From a virus: a stretch of DNA of 40,875 nucleotides. The stretch covers positions 1 to 40,875 of IMG/VR virus record IMGVR_UViG_3300046009_015179. One strand, written 5' to 3'. The notes beneath the pieces are model-generated. The model was not told the origin of the DNA. It saw nothing but the letters and a program-made list of their open reading frames with translations, and did no database searches. This document shows positions 8,000 to 15,974 of this stretch, one piece after another (within the stretch, counting starts at the first letter, position 1; each line of letters starts with the position of its first letter). Both the position numbers and the translations under genes were made by a program.

Positions 8000-8900
8000 T
8001 TCCAAACCCTTCAAAAAACTTATTCTTCGCAAAATTTTTATCTTTCACGGAAAAAGTATGCTTTTTAAAAATCGTTCTATAATCCTCAGAACAATTTAAT
8101 TTTATTTTATTTCCATTACTTCTATTCCAAGATAATAACAATGAGGCAATTCCAACAGCAAAAGGATTGCTCATACTAGTGCCAGATAAAATGGCATACC
8201 AAGATTCTGGAACTGTGCTTAATATTTTATTTCCCGGAGCTAAAAAATCTAAATCTTGACCAGTACAACTAAATTTAGATCGTTCTAAATTTTGATCTAT
8301 TGAGCCTATTCCAATTGTTTCTGGATAATTTGCTGGATAGAAAATCTCATGCGTTTTACCAGCGTTTCCAGCAGCACAAAAGGTAACTATACCTTTTTCC
8401 TCGGCTGCTTGAATTGCCTTTCTTACCTGCTGTACAGGACTTGGACTACCTAAGCTTAAAGTTATAAAATCGACATTTTGTTCTATAGCCCATTTAATTC
8501 CATTGGCAACAGTGATGAGATCGCCATTTCCGTTGTCATCTAATACTTTGATTGGAATTACTTTGCATTTTGGAGCCACACCAACAACACCAAATTCGTT
8601 ATTAGATGCACAAATTATTCCAGCAACATGGGTTCCATGACCGTTACCATCTATGGGATCTTTTTTTTCATTTATCATGTTCTTGCCGGGAAGCAAATTA
8701 TCTATAAGATCTGGATGCTGCAAATCGCAACCAGTATCAATTACGGCAACTTTAACGCCTTCGCCTTGTGATGATTTCCACATTTTTGGCAAATTGAAAG
8801 CGGTAACTCCCCAATTGCATCTTTGTTTCGCCTCTTGAACAGAAATTACTTCCATTCTTTCGAATGGAAGTAATTTGCATTTATGATTTTTTTTCTTCAT
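7959..8900 (-). CDS. subtilisin-like serine protease (S8 family)
   Basis: A 313-residue subtilase with a complete triad: Asp55 in VIDTG, His88 in GNGHGTHVAG, Ser242 in SGTSMSNP, and the oxyanion Asn179 in AAGN. No signal peptide is visible and the region before the catalytic core is only about 45 residues. It is therefore probably an intracellular or virion-associated protease without a full-length propeptide, as in intracellular subtilisins. The ATG at 8900 overlaps the end of the upstream gene by 20 bases; a second ATG (residue 16, at 8855) lies inside a perfect hairpin. Possible roles are precursor processing in the virion or attack on host proteins. Subtilases are uncommon in phages. Confidence 0.93.
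   Translation of the reverse strand: MKKKNHKCKLLPFERMEVISVQEAKQRCNWGVTAFNLPKMWKSSQGEGVKVAVIDTGCDLQHPDLIDNLLPGKNMINEKKDPIDGNGHGTHVAGIICASNNEFGVVGVAPKCKVIPIKVLDDNGNGDLITVANGIKWAIEQNVDFITLSLGSPSPVQQVRKAIQAAEEKGIVTFCAAGNAGKTHEIFYPANYPETIGIGSIDQNLERSKFSCTGQDLDFLAPGNKILSTVPESWYAILSGTSMSNPFAVGIASLLLSWNRSNGNKIKLNCSEDYRTIFKKHTFSVKDKNFAKNKFFEGFGIIDPKDLESWLSE
8843..8876. repeat. 15-bp perfect inverted repeat inside the subtilase 5' coding region
   Basis: 8843-8857 is the exact reverse complement of 8862-8876, with a four-base loop (TTTC on plus, GAAA on minus). On the subtilase mRNA it covers codons 9-19, including the internal ATG at 8855, and closes on a GAAA tetraloop. Such a stem in the first 60 bases could limit initiation or stabilise the transcript. 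Confidence 0.85.
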
Positions 8901-9303
8901 TTTCTACTTTCCAATAACCAGTGCTATATTTCTCCACTATAAATTCAATCATTTCGCTAAATAACACCTCAATTGCAATCTTCCTAATCAATCCAGACAT
9001 AGGTTTCAACCATATTGGCAAAGAAGATATAATGATGTAATCAAACAAACTTCCAGCAACCAACAATACAGTTTCTTTTTTATCTTTTCCATTTGGTATA
9101 ATGCCTTCAACGAATTGGATCATCTCATCTGTTACTTTCAAAATGAACAATGTTCCTTTTGTCAGATATTCACGACATATGCCGAATTTACTAGCATGTG
9201 GTGGTTTTTCTAAATCCCAACGATTTTTTAAATCAATGATATAATTTTTTATTACTTCAATTACTTCTTGCACTTCATCTGTTGTGAGTTGTTTTTTAAT
9301 CAT
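8881..9303 (-). CDS. hypothetical phage protein, possibly membrane-associated
   Basis: A 140-residue protein, start after AAAGGGAA. The N-terminal half is helical and charged (TTDEVQEVIEVIKNYI). The C-terminal half (about residues 78-125) holds amphipathic to hydrophobic helices around LLVAGSLFDYIIISSLPIWL and a Pro-Met-Ser-Gly turn. The pattern resembles small conserved phage proteins sometimes proposed as holin-like or structural, but no firm family is recognised. It is cotranscribed with the subtilase (20-base overlap). A TATAAATG-like box lies just upstream but too near the ribosome site to call a promoter. Confidence 0.6.
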   Translation of the reverse strand: MIKKQLTTDEVQEVIEVIKNYIIDLKNRWDLEKPPHASKFGICREYLTKGTLFILKVTDEMIQFVEGIIPNGKDKKETVLLVAGSLFDYIIISSLPIWLKPMSGLIRKIAIEVLFSEMIEFIVEKYSTGYWKVENEEKKS

Positions 9304-9367
9304 AATATTTCCCTTTCATATCATTTATATAGTTGTCTAAATGGCAATTTACAAATGAGGTTTAACT

Positions 9368-10228
9368 GTGAAAATTTTAGTTACTGGAGGAGCAGGATTT
9401 ATTGGAAGTAATCTTATAGATTATTTAATCGAACAAGATAATGATGTTTTGGTAGTTGATAATTTGACAACTGGAATTAAAAAAAATATAAATCATAGAG
9501 CTTCTTTTGTAAATTTTAATGTTAAAGATAATTGGGAGTCAAATAATGCTTTGAAGAGTTATGATCCTCAAGTTATTTATCATTTAGCTGCCCTGCCAAG
9601 AATTGCACCAAGTTTTAAAAATCCAAGTGAAGTTTTATTTGTAAATTGTCTTGGAACTGTCAATATGTTGGAGTATGCAAGATTGAGAAAAAGCAAAGTT
9701 ATTTTTGCTGGCTCTTCATCTGTTGAGCATGACATATATGCAAATCCTTATTCCCATTCTAAATATATCGCAGAACAAAATTGCATTATGTACAATCGTA
9801 TTTATAGTCTTTCAATAGCAATTGCAAGATTCTTCAATGTGTATGGAAATAGACAAATTTTAAATGGCGAATTTGCAAATGTTATTGGCATATTTGAAAA
9901 TCAAATTATAAAAAACAAACCTTTAACAATAACTGGAAATGGCGAACAAAGAAGAGATTTTACTTATGTTGGAGATGTTTGTTCCGGACTATTAAAAATG
10001 CATGAAAAAAATTGGAATGGAAAAATTTTTAATTTAGGAAGAGGTAAAAATTATTCAATAAATGAAGTGGCACATATGTTTAAACCTTCAAAGATTGAAT
10101 ATATTCCATCAAGAATTGGAGAGGCTTACGAAACATTAGCAGATACTTCTTTCTCAGAAAAAGAATTAAATTGGAAACCAAAATTTGATTTACCAGATTA
10201 TATTGAAATGTTTTTACATAATCTCTAA
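9368..10228 (+). CDS. NAD-dependent sugar epimerase/dehydratase, GalE/WbpP-like
   Basis: A 286-residue extended SDR enzyme starting at GTG with GAGG eight bases upstream. The Rossmann motif is GGAGFIG (residues 7-13). The family then shows YHLAALPR (about 76-83), SSSVEHD in place of the usual SSxxVYG, and catalytic YSHSK (about 128-132). It continues with RFFNVYG, GNGEQRRDFTYVGDV and FNLGRGKNYSINE. This is closest to UDP-glucose/UDP-GlcNAc 4-epimerases. It is shorter than the usual 310-340 residues, lacking part of the C-terminal substrate lobe. It would supply a nucleotide sugar to the nearby glycosyltransferases. Convergent with the GP88-like gene with a three-base overlap. Confidence 0.9.
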   Translation: MKILVTGGAGFIGSNLIDYLIEQDNDVLVVDNLTTGIKKNINHRASFVNFNVKDNWESNNALKSYDPQVIYHLAALPRIAPSFKNPSEVLFVNCLGTVNMLEYARLRKSKVIFAGSSSVEHDIYANPYSHSKYIAEQNCIMYNRIYSLSIAIARFFNVYGNRQILNGEFANVIGIFENQIIKNKPLTITGNGEQRRDFTYVGDVCSGLLKMHEKNWNGKIFNLGRGKNYSINEVAHMFKPSKIEYIPSRIGEAYETLADTSFSEKELNWKPKFDLPDYIEMFLHNL

Positions 10229-11325
10229 TGTTCTAAAAGTAAAACGCCTTTTACATCTTTACGAAATGCTGCATCATCTCCGTCTTCAGATGTGACTATG
10301 ACATACCATCTAGGAATTCCTTGTTCTGGCATTTGCTTTAATTCATCGTAACTAAGTAAATTCATAAAAGGAATATCTATTTTTAATTTACTTTTCATAT
10401 AAGAAATTACATTCAATTTAAGTTTATCTTCGTCTTCTATTTTCATCAAATCTAAATTAGAAAAAATTGATTTTGGTATGATATAAGAATTTCTCTCAAT
10501 GTTTTTGGCTTTTTCTGTTTCTGAACTTTTTGCTCCTTGCGAAAAAGTCACAAGACCAACTTTACCTTTTTTCGCAGTCTCAGCAACTTTAGTATAAGCA
10601 TATGCTTTTATCTTATAGCCTTCTTTAGTTAACTTGTTTTTAACATCAGTGGCAATATTTTCATACTTCACACCAAAAAAATCACCAGAGTCATTCCATC
10701 GAATAACTACTGTTGGTTTATAACCTTGTTTAGCTCCGTGTTCTTCGCACTTTGCTTTTAATTCTTGATATAGTTGTTCTTCATATTTATCTGGAGAATT
10801 CAATAAATAATTGATTCTTCGTGTCATGCTATCATATGAATTTGGATATCTAATATAATTGCCTTTTCTGGCATAACACTTAACTACACAATCTCCTGCT
10901 CCGGGACAAGTATTTACGAAAAAAAACTTCTTATTTTCTAAATCGTAAACTATGCCTCTAAATGCTGGAATGCCTGTCTTATAGACAAATTCATGAGGAC
11001 CACCACTTTTTAAAATCTTTTCATTTGTATTAATGATATTGTTTGGCTGCTTTGTTATTCTTTGAATAAATTCATCAACATCTACTTCTGATTCGCCTTT
11101 TTGAAAAAAACTAGATTTTGAATGTATAAATGGTGATTTTATAGGGAACTTTTTTCTTTCTCCATAGGCAGCATTTGCATTTCCTTTAACATCATTTAAG
11201 TATTTTACAACTTCTTTTGCGTCTGGACATACCTTGCCAACATCACTAAATGTATTTTCCCAGTCAATTTCATCTAATCGCATGAAAGAGGAGAATCCGA
11301 AAAATGTAGCGTTATTGTTATTCAT
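10225..11325 (-). CDS. GP88-like phage protein
   Basis: A 366-residue protein matching the phage 'gene product 88' pattern. Its core is the cysteine motif NTCPGAGDCVVKCYARKGNY (about residues 138-157), followed by a Tyr/Arg-rich helix. VIRWNDSGDFFGVKY then corresponds to the conserved R-x-x-x-SGDFF-x-x-Y, with KAYAYTK after it. Cys139, Cys145 and Cys149 could bind metal or an iron-sulfur cluster. The biochemical role of the family is not established to my knowledge. The N-terminal 110 residues and the C-terminal 90 residues are outside the core and unrecognised. No clear SD before the ATG. Shares a strand with the glycosyltransferases upstream, 16 bases away. Confidence 0.75.
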   Translation of the reverse strand: MNNNNATFFGFSSFMRLDEIDWENTFSDVGKVCPDAKEVVKYLNDVKGNANAAYGERKKFPIKSPFIHSKSSFFQKGESEVDVDEFIQRITKQPNNIINTNEKILKSGGPHEFVYKTGIPAFRGIVYDLENKKFFFVNTCPGAGDCVVKCYARKGNYIRYPNSYDSMTRRINYLLNSPDKYEEQLYQELKAKCEEHGAKQGYKPTVVIRWNDSGDFFGVKYENIATDVKNKLTKEGYKIKAYAYTKVAETAKKGKVGLVTFSQGAKSSETEKAKNIERNSYIIPKSIFSNLDLMKIEDEDKLKLNVISYMKSKLKIDIPFMNLLSYDELKQMPEQGIPRWYVIVTSEDGDDAAFRKDVKGVLLLEH

Positions 11326-11341
11326 AATAAAATATATATTG

Positions 11342-12061
11342 TTATGTTGCTTTATATTTATGCATTTTATATATAACTTTTGACATTGCCGTGATTTGTT
11401 TTGGCTTTTTATCCCAACCAGAACTCTTACAAATTTGTTTTGCTTGTATGTCAGAATGAAAGAAAAATCTAAATCCTTGCTTGCTAAGTCTAAGTGTTAT
11501 CTCTTCTGTCATGCCTCCATATTGGTCTATTCTTTCGCAAAACATACCAGCATTTATAATGTGTTCTCTTCTAATTGCTGAAAAGTTTTCAACAAATGTT
11601 GTCTTTGGTTGTTCTATTTGTTTTAAATTTCCATTTTCATCAATGATGTTATAACAACCCTTGTTTCCAAATATCCAAACTTTTTCTTTGTCTTTCGATA
11701 ACTCTTTGACGAATTTTTCAATTACAAATTCATCTGCGAATGTAAACCTATCATCTATAAAAATTAAAAATTCTCCTATAGATTCAATAATTCCAAGATT
11801 TCTACTTCTTGCTAATCCATAATCTTTTTTTCCATTTATATCATATCTCGCACCATATATGTGCTTTACTTTATATGAATTTAATTTTTTCTCATAACAT
11901 GAAAAGTTTTTAATGTAGTAGTCTTTATCGCTATCATCACAAATAATTATCTCATAATTTTTATATTTTTGTTTTTTAATTTCTGTTATTGATTCCATGG
12001 CAACATCATATCTGTTGCAGGTTGGAATTATTATTGATACATTTGATTTTTTAAAAAACAT
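11342..12061 (-). CDS. family 2 glycosyltransferase (GT-A fold)
   Basis: A 239-residue GT2 enzyme. It begins with VSIIIPTCNRYDVAMESI and IIICDDSDKDY (nucleotide-binding Asp). The DxD-type metal site appears as FLIFIDDRF (about residues 93-101), and GGMTEEITLRL later matches the catalytic ED region. No membrane segment. It transfers a sugar from a nucleotide donor to a glycan or protein acceptor. The start overlaps the stop of the upstream glycosyltransferase by 11 bases, so the two are translated together. Together with the epimerases it suggests remodelling of a surface polysaccharide or glycosylation of virion proteins. Confidence 0.9.
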   Translation of the reverse strand: MFFKKSNVSIIIPTCNRYDVAMESITEIKKQKYKNYEIIICDDSDKDYYIKNFSCYEKKLNSYKVKHIYGARYDINGKKDYGLARSRNLGIIESIGEFLIFIDDRFTFADEFVIEKFVKELSKDKEKVWIFGNKGCYNIIDENGNLKQIEQPKTTFVENFSAIRREHIINAGMFCERIDQYGGMTEEITLRLSKQGFRFFFHSDIQAKQICKSSGWDKKPKQITAMSKVIYKMHKYKAT

Positions 12062-13754
12062 TTGTTATTCTTTTAATAGATTTTTTAAACTTACTGAAAA
12101 TACTTTCTGTAATTACTTCTTTTATTTCGCAGAAATTTGAATCTTCGGTATGTATGCCATGAATTTCTCTGTTGAAAAAGTAATTGTTATTGGGAAGATT
12201 TCCCGGAAAGTATTTTAAATTAACACCACTTTTTTTGACTGAGTAATCAAAACTAAGTTGATCTCTCCTTGATCCTTGGCAGATTTCTTCCCACCAAATT
12301 TCATTGAATAACTTTACTTTTTCATTATGTTTTCTTAAAATCACCGAACACTCAGAAAGACCTTTGTTTTTATTTACCTTAAAGCGTTTATATCTTTCCA
12401 TTTGTTTTGTGATTGTATTTATATCATCTAAATTTCTTTCACAACAAATTTTTGCTTCTTCATAAATACAATCTCTTTCTCCGTGTTTAAAAACAACCAT
12501 GTCGCAATCACTTAAATATGTTTCAAATAAAGATTTCATACTCCAAGGAAACTTGATTTTTATGCTTCCATCAACCCATAAACTAAATTCTTTATCTGGA
12601 AAATAAACATGCGAAAGAATCTTGTGTATTTTTGCATTTCTATTCGGATCAGAAAATTCTTTATGTGCTGATCTTATATTCCAATATTTACTATTTATAT
12701 ATTCATCAAGAAACGCAACATATGGAATGTCTTTTTGTTTGTGGTTTTTAAGAGAATCGTATTTATTTGTTATCGATGTGTATACAACCGAATTGTTTGA
12801 ATTAACATTCAATTTATTAGAATCTTGAAGGTGACAATTCAACAATTTTGTTTTTATCCATTTATTATAAAACAAAGTTTTATTTTCCGAAGAGTATTTG
12901 TGGTTACTTTGCCCACTATGACCTCCAAAATGATAAATTTTTGATTCTCCACAAAACCAAATTTTATAACCTTCCATGACGACCTTCATGCATAAATCAG
13001 AATCTTCCCAATATCCGATTTTATATGCATTATCAAATCCACAGACTTTATCAAATAATTCTTTTGATATCATCAAACAAGAACCATTTATCATTTTCAC
13101 TTCTTTGCTCTTTATTACTTCTGCAGGAGCAGAAGATAATTCAAATGGCTCAATTCCTTGGCTTTGATATATGTTTCTTCCAATATGAAAAAACAGATGA
13201 TCTTTCCAACTCCATTCAGAACCACAAGAGTCAATAAAGTCATTTTTTGATAATTGCATGTTGCCAACAATGCCTATTTTTTCATCAATTTTGAAAGAAT
13301 TGTAAATTGGCTGTAGCCAATTTTTAGTCAATATGGTGTCTGCATTTAAAAATAGTAAATATTTACCTCTAGCTTCTTTAGCTCCAGTATTACAAGCATT
13401 TGAAAAGCCAGAATTGTTTCCCAATATTAGGAAACATTTGCCAATAGGATTGTTTAATTCTGATTTTCTTTCTTCCCAAGATTTGACACATTGAAGATGT
13501 GTTTTTTGAGGGCAATGGTCATCAACATAAATGATTTCTATTTTTAAATTATGATTTGTTAAATCCCAAGATTTTATGTGTTCAATTATATAATCTTTGC
13601 TTTTATAGCATGGAACTATGATAGAAATATCTATATCTTTTAATTCAGATGAATTAAACCATGATGGAGTTTTTACCTCCATGTAATTTATTTTGATAAT
13701 TCCTTTTTTTTCAACTACATCTTTTGTTGCATTTTGATATTTTTTGTAAATCAT
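12051..13754 (-). CDS. two-domain glycosyltransferase: GT2 plus DUF616 (TOD1/MUCI70-like)
   Basis: A 567-residue protein. Residues about 40-290 are a GT2 domain: ISIIVPCYKSKDYI, IIYVDDHC, NNSGFSNACNTGAKEARG, LFLNADT (metal site), then GFDNAYKIGYWEDSDLCMKV (catalytic ED). Residues about 325-540 match DUF616, now TOD1/MUCI70 glycosyltransferase-like: VYTSITNKYDSL, DPNRNAKIHKILSHVYFP, SLWVDGSIKI, CIYEEAKICC, and a C-terminal WWEEICQGSRRDQLSFDY. The fusion implies sequential transfer of two sugars. Neither part shows a missing key motif. No SD is visible before the ATG at 13754, only eight bases after the stop of the gene upstream, so expression may rely on read-through translation. Confidence 0.9.
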   Translation of the reverse strand: MIYKKYQNATKDVVEKKGIIKINYMEVKTPSWFNSSELKDIDISIIVPCYKSKDYIIEHIKSWDLTNHNLKIEIIYVDDHCPQKTHLQCVKSWEERKSELNNPIGKCFLILGNNSGFSNACNTGAKEARGKYLLFLNADTILTKNWLQPIYNSFKIDEKIGIVGNMQLSKNDFIDSCGSEWSWKDHLFFHIGRNIYQSQGIEPFELSSAPAEVIKSKEVKMINGSCLMISKELFDKVCGFDNAYKIGYWEDSDLCMKVVMEGYKIWFCGESKIYHFGGHSGQSNHKYSSENKTLFYNKWIKTKLLNCHLQDSNKLNVNSNNSVVYTSITNKYDSLKNHKQKDIPYVAFLDEYINSKYWNIRSAHKEFSDPNRNAKIHKILSHVYFPDKEFSLWVDGSIKIKFPWSMKSLFETYLSDCDMVVFKHGERDCIYEEAKICCERNLDDINTITKQMERYKRFKVNKNKGLSECSVILRKHNEKVKLFNEIWWEEICQGSRRDQLSFDYSVKKSGVNLKYFPGNLPNNNYFFNREIHGIHTEDSNFCEIKEVITESIFSKFKKSIKRITNVF

Positions 13755-13761
13755 TTAAAAA

Positions 13762-14208
13762 TTATTGACCCATTTGCGGTTGATTTCCAACTTGTGGTTG
13801 ATTAGCTGGAACGCCTCCAACTTGTGGTTCAGAATGATTCTTCATCATTTTTTGAGTCACGGCGTGTTGCCCAAGAATAATTCTTTTTAATTCGTCATCT
13901 TTTAGTCCTGCTTTTTCCTTGGCAATTGTTGCGAAATTATGCAACAAGTTCACCCACACTGCTTTTGGCATGCTTTTAGGCAAAACGCCAATAAAGTTTT
14001 GATATTTACTTTCAACATTTGAAGCTAATTTAGACAATTCTTGTTCAGAAGCATTGGATTGGGTGGATGATACATTTCCCAACGGCTTGTTGCCAGCGGG
14101 TTGAGCAGGAGCTTGTGCGGATGCCATTGGCGTAGTTCCACCCATAGTCATTTGATTTGCATCCATTTCTTTAAACTCGCACCACTCAGTAAATTTTTTC
14201 AAGGACAT
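13762..14208 (-). CDS. hypothetical virion-type protein with capsid-targeting-like leader
   Basis: A 148-residue protein beginning MSLKKFTEWCEFKEMDANQM; KFTEW matches the leader pattern shared by many proteins here. A disordered Ala/Pro/Gln linker (about 24-55) leads to a helical domain (about 56-125, SEQELSKLASNVESKYQNF, then PKAVWVNLLHNFATIAKEK). A Pro/Gln/Asn tail carries two PQVGxxPxNQPQ-like repeats. It ends in Gly-Gln. GGGG precedes the ATG. A leader plus linker plus helical bundle fits a packaged internal head protein, an inference from the T4 internal proteins. Ten bases downstream of the gene at 14218. Confidence 0.7.
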   Translation of the reverse strand: MSLKKFTEWCEFKEMDANQMTMGGTTPMASAQAPAQPAGNKPLGNVSSTQSNASEQELSKLASNVESKYQNFIGVLPKSMPKAVWVNLLHNFATIAKEKAGLKDDELKRIILGQHAVTQKMMKNHSEPQVGGVPANQPQVGNQPQMGQ

Positions 14209-14217
14209 GATACACCC

Positions 14218-14463
14218 CTATATAAGTTTGTTGTTTTTTCCAACTGGTTTATTCTTGTTAAGTTCATCTCTTTCTTTTATGGCATCTTTAATTTTTTCAT
14301 GCCATGTTGAGATTTTGGAACTTGATATATCTAACAGTTGAGCCAATCCATCTGTATTGTTTAAAATTTGAAGAAAATTATCCCAAAACTTTTCATCTAG
14401 TTCCATGCCTTTTTCTATAACCGCAATAGATTTGTTGTTCAAACCTAATGGCTCTCTTCTCAT
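14218..14463 (-). CDS. hypothetical small helical protein
   Basis: An 81-residue protein if it starts at the ATG at 14463 (GGAAAAT upstream). A TTG at 14499 overlapping the previous stop would add 12 residues (reading MILVSFCSLLEN) and is less likely. It is wholly helical, with a conserved-looking block LDEKFWDNFLQILNNTDGLAQLLDISSSKISTWHEKI. Function unknown. It sits in a leftward run of tightly packed small genes. Confidence 0.6.
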   Translation of the reverse strand: MRREPLGLNNKSIAVIEKGMELDEKFWDNFLQILNNTDGLAQLLDISSSKISTWHEKIKDAIKERDELNKNKPVGKNNKLI

Positions 14464-14495
14464 ATTTTCCAACAATGAACAAAAAGAAACTAAAA

Positions 14496-14711
14496 TCAAG
14501 TTTTTTTCCTTCCTCTATTTTTTTTCTTACCACAAAAAAACTTCTCATCTGGATTAAAATCAGTTTGACCACTTTTCGTGTTTGTCATGGCATATTTACT
14601 TTTAACGCCAGTTAAACCAAATACTTCATCGGCATTGCTATTTGGTTGACCCAAAAGAGGCAAATCAATTTGTTCTTTATCTAGCCATTCTCTGAAAGAA
14701 ATAAGACTCAT
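14496..14711 (-). CDS. small protein with capsid-targeting-like leader
   Basis: A 71-residue protein starting MSLISFREWLDKEQIDLPLL; SFREW matches the leader pattern. The rest is polar and probably disordered, ending in a very basic tail (GKKKNRGRKK). Leader plus basic tail would suit a small DNA-associated protein packed in the head. No strong SD. Three bases separate it from the zinc protein upstream. Confidence 0.65.
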   Translation of the reverse strand: MSLISFREWLDKEQIDLPLLGQPNSNADEVFGLTGVKSKYAMTNTKSGQTDFNPDEKFFCGKKKNRGRKKT

Positions 14712-14714
14712 ATT

Positions 14715-14942
14715 CTATTTATTCGTCTTTGATCTGATTTTAATAGCCGATTTGACATCACAGAATGGGTTTTTCATTTGTATTGATATATTTTTATCTT
14801 TAAATTCTTTTTCGACATTGTGACAATCATGTTCGTCACAATGCCAGAAATCTTTGCTGCTTGCCATCCCATTACGAATTGTGCCTTTTTTTACGCACTT
14901 TTTTGCTATATTTTTACATTCATGTATTTGACATTTTCTCAT
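14715..14942 (-). CDS. small zinc-binding protein, hypothetical
   Basis: A 75-residue protein with CQIHECKNIAKKCVKKG near the N-terminus and HCDEHDCHNVEKEF in the middle (Cys4, Cys9, Cys16, Cys35, Cys40 with His residues), consistent with a single compact zinc site. The C-terminal third is basic. GAGG precedes the ATG. Similar small cysteine/histidine proteins are common in large phages; function unknown. Between the Dam-like pseudo-enzyme and a leader-tagged protein on the same strand. Confidence 0.65.
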   Translation of the reverse strand: MRKCQIHECKNIAKKCVKKGTIRNGMASSKDFWHCDEHDCHNVEKEFKDKNISIQMKNPFCDVKSAIKIRSKTNK

Positions 14943-14948
14943 TTGACC

Positions 14949-15683
14949 TCAATAGTTCTTCCAAATGTATTGAATTCTTTTCTTATTTAGTTTCTGAAAC
15001 ATTTTTCTTTTTAATTTCCAATCTGGAAAAAATAATTTAAAAATTTTATGATCCGAGCAAGAAATGATTGCATGTCCGCTGAAGTTTTTAAATGTGTTGG
15101 CTAATTTAGTGTAAAATTGATCCTTATGACCAGTAGGCAAAGCATAATAAAGAACGCTATCATTGTGATTGAATTTCTGTACAACTTCTATTGCTTCTTT
15201 ATTCATGATAAAGGTTTCTTGCAATCTTTTATGAAGCTCATTAACTTCTTGCAAAACTTTTTTCCATTCAACCTTTTTATTTGAAAAAACCTCTTTGTTT
15301 TCGCTTTTGCTTAATTTACGCAAAACAAATTCATTTACGGCTTTGTCTAAATAATCATCAAATTTTAAATTTTGATTTTCTAGGTATTTTTGAAATGTGG
15401 TTTCTGTACATCTTACATTTGAAATTTTCTTAGAAAAATCTTTATTTTCGTCTCTAATTGCCCTATAAACTTGAATAATTCCTTCGTGAGTATCATTCAA
15501 TATTTCTAGTTTTGATCTTTCCTTTGCCAACATAATATTCAAATCTCTACACATTACATCAATATAAATCATGTTTTGATATGATTCTGGAAATTCACCA
15601 ATAATCCATTCCGTTATATTTTGATCATCACTTTTTTTCACTATCGGTTTCATTTTTTTTATTGTCTGTTTCATTTTTTTCAT
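14949..15683 (-). CDS. D12-class (Dam-like) DNA adenine methyltransferase homologue, catalytic motifs lost
   Basis: The start chosen is the ATG at 15683, with AGGAA six bases upstream; longer in-frame starts run back to 15779 through the upstream gene. The 244-residue protein keeps the D12-class scaffold. MKPIVKK opens it where the family has MKxPF/IKYxGGK, followed by ITEWIIGEFPESY, KERSKLEILND, IIQVYRAIRDE and LRKLSKSENKE. HKRLQETFIMNKEA and HAIISCSDHKIFKLFFPDW complete the match. But GGK is replaced by DDQ (residues 19-21), the SAM-binding F-x-G-x-G region reads DVMCRDLN (42-49), and DPPY reads ALPT (181-184). It therefore should not methylate DNA. It may bind DNA, block a host methylase or restriction enzyme, or be a decaying gene. 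The frame is open throughout. Confidence 0.75.
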   Translation of the reverse strand: MKKMKQTIKKMKPIVKKSDDQNITEWIIGEFPESYQNMIYIDVMCRDLNIMLAKERSKLEILNDTHEGIIQVYRAIRDENKDFSKKISNVRCTETTFQKYLENQNLKFDDYLDKAVNEFVLRKLSKSENKEVFSNKKVEWKKVLQEVNELHKRLQETFIMNKEAIEVVQKFNHNDSVLYYALPTGHKDQFYTKLANTFKNFSGHAIISCSDHKIFKLFFPDWKLKRKMFQKLNKKRIQYIWKNY

Positions 15684-15885
15684 CGGTATTTCCTGTATGT
15701 TTGTAAATTGCTTTTTTGCATTTGACACAAATATAATCAAACGGACCATATCCATGCTTGGCGTTATAAAACCAGCCAACTTTTTTGAAATTCGTGTCGT
15801 GACATTCCATGCACATACAGCGAATTATTTTGTCGTCCTCATTTTCTCCCTCAATGAAAAAATAACAACCTTTAACTTCATCCAT
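15628..15885 (-). CDS. small zinc-ribbon protein, hypothetical
   Basis: An 85-residue protein with two cysteine clusters, CMCMEC (about residues 23-28) and CVKC (about 53-56), forming a probable zinc ribbon. A central aromatic stretch (VGWFYNAKHGYGPFDY) lies between them, and a low-complexity Lys/Asn/Glu/Thr tail contains two near-identical KNETD units. GGAGG lies eight bases before the ATG. The tail is encoded by repeated A-rich sequence that also encodes the first codons of the Dam-like protein in another frame (56-base overlap), so the overlap may be the product of a small duplication. Confidence 0.7.
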   Translation of the reverse strand: MDEVKGCYFFIEGENEDDKIIRCMCMECHDTNFKKVGWFYNAKHGYGPFDYICVKCKKAIYKHTGNTDEKNETDNKKNETDSEKK

Positions 15886-15920
15886 ATTTTTGTCCTCCAG
15901 TTAATAGAGAAAGAAAACAA

Positions 15921-15949
15921 AAAAAGCCTCTCAAACTGAGAGGCTTTTT
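15921..15949. terminator. bidirectional rho-independent terminator
   Basis: AAAAAGCCTCTCA (15921-15933) pairs with TGAGAGGCTTTTT (15937-15949) around a three-base loop, 13 bp. The A-run and T-run at the base let it work both ways. It lies 25 bases after the stop of the minus-strand gene 15975-16256, which it would terminate, and upstream of the gene starting at 15885. Confidence 0.88.
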
Positions 15950-15974
15950 GCTATTAGCAATTTGAATTACTTCC

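Noticed and set aside
15628-15779. Longer N-terminus for the Dam-like protein (start at 15779)
   Set aside because: The extra residues are the other-frame reading of the zinc-ribbon gene; homology to D12 enzymes begins at MKPIV and a ribosome site supports 15683.
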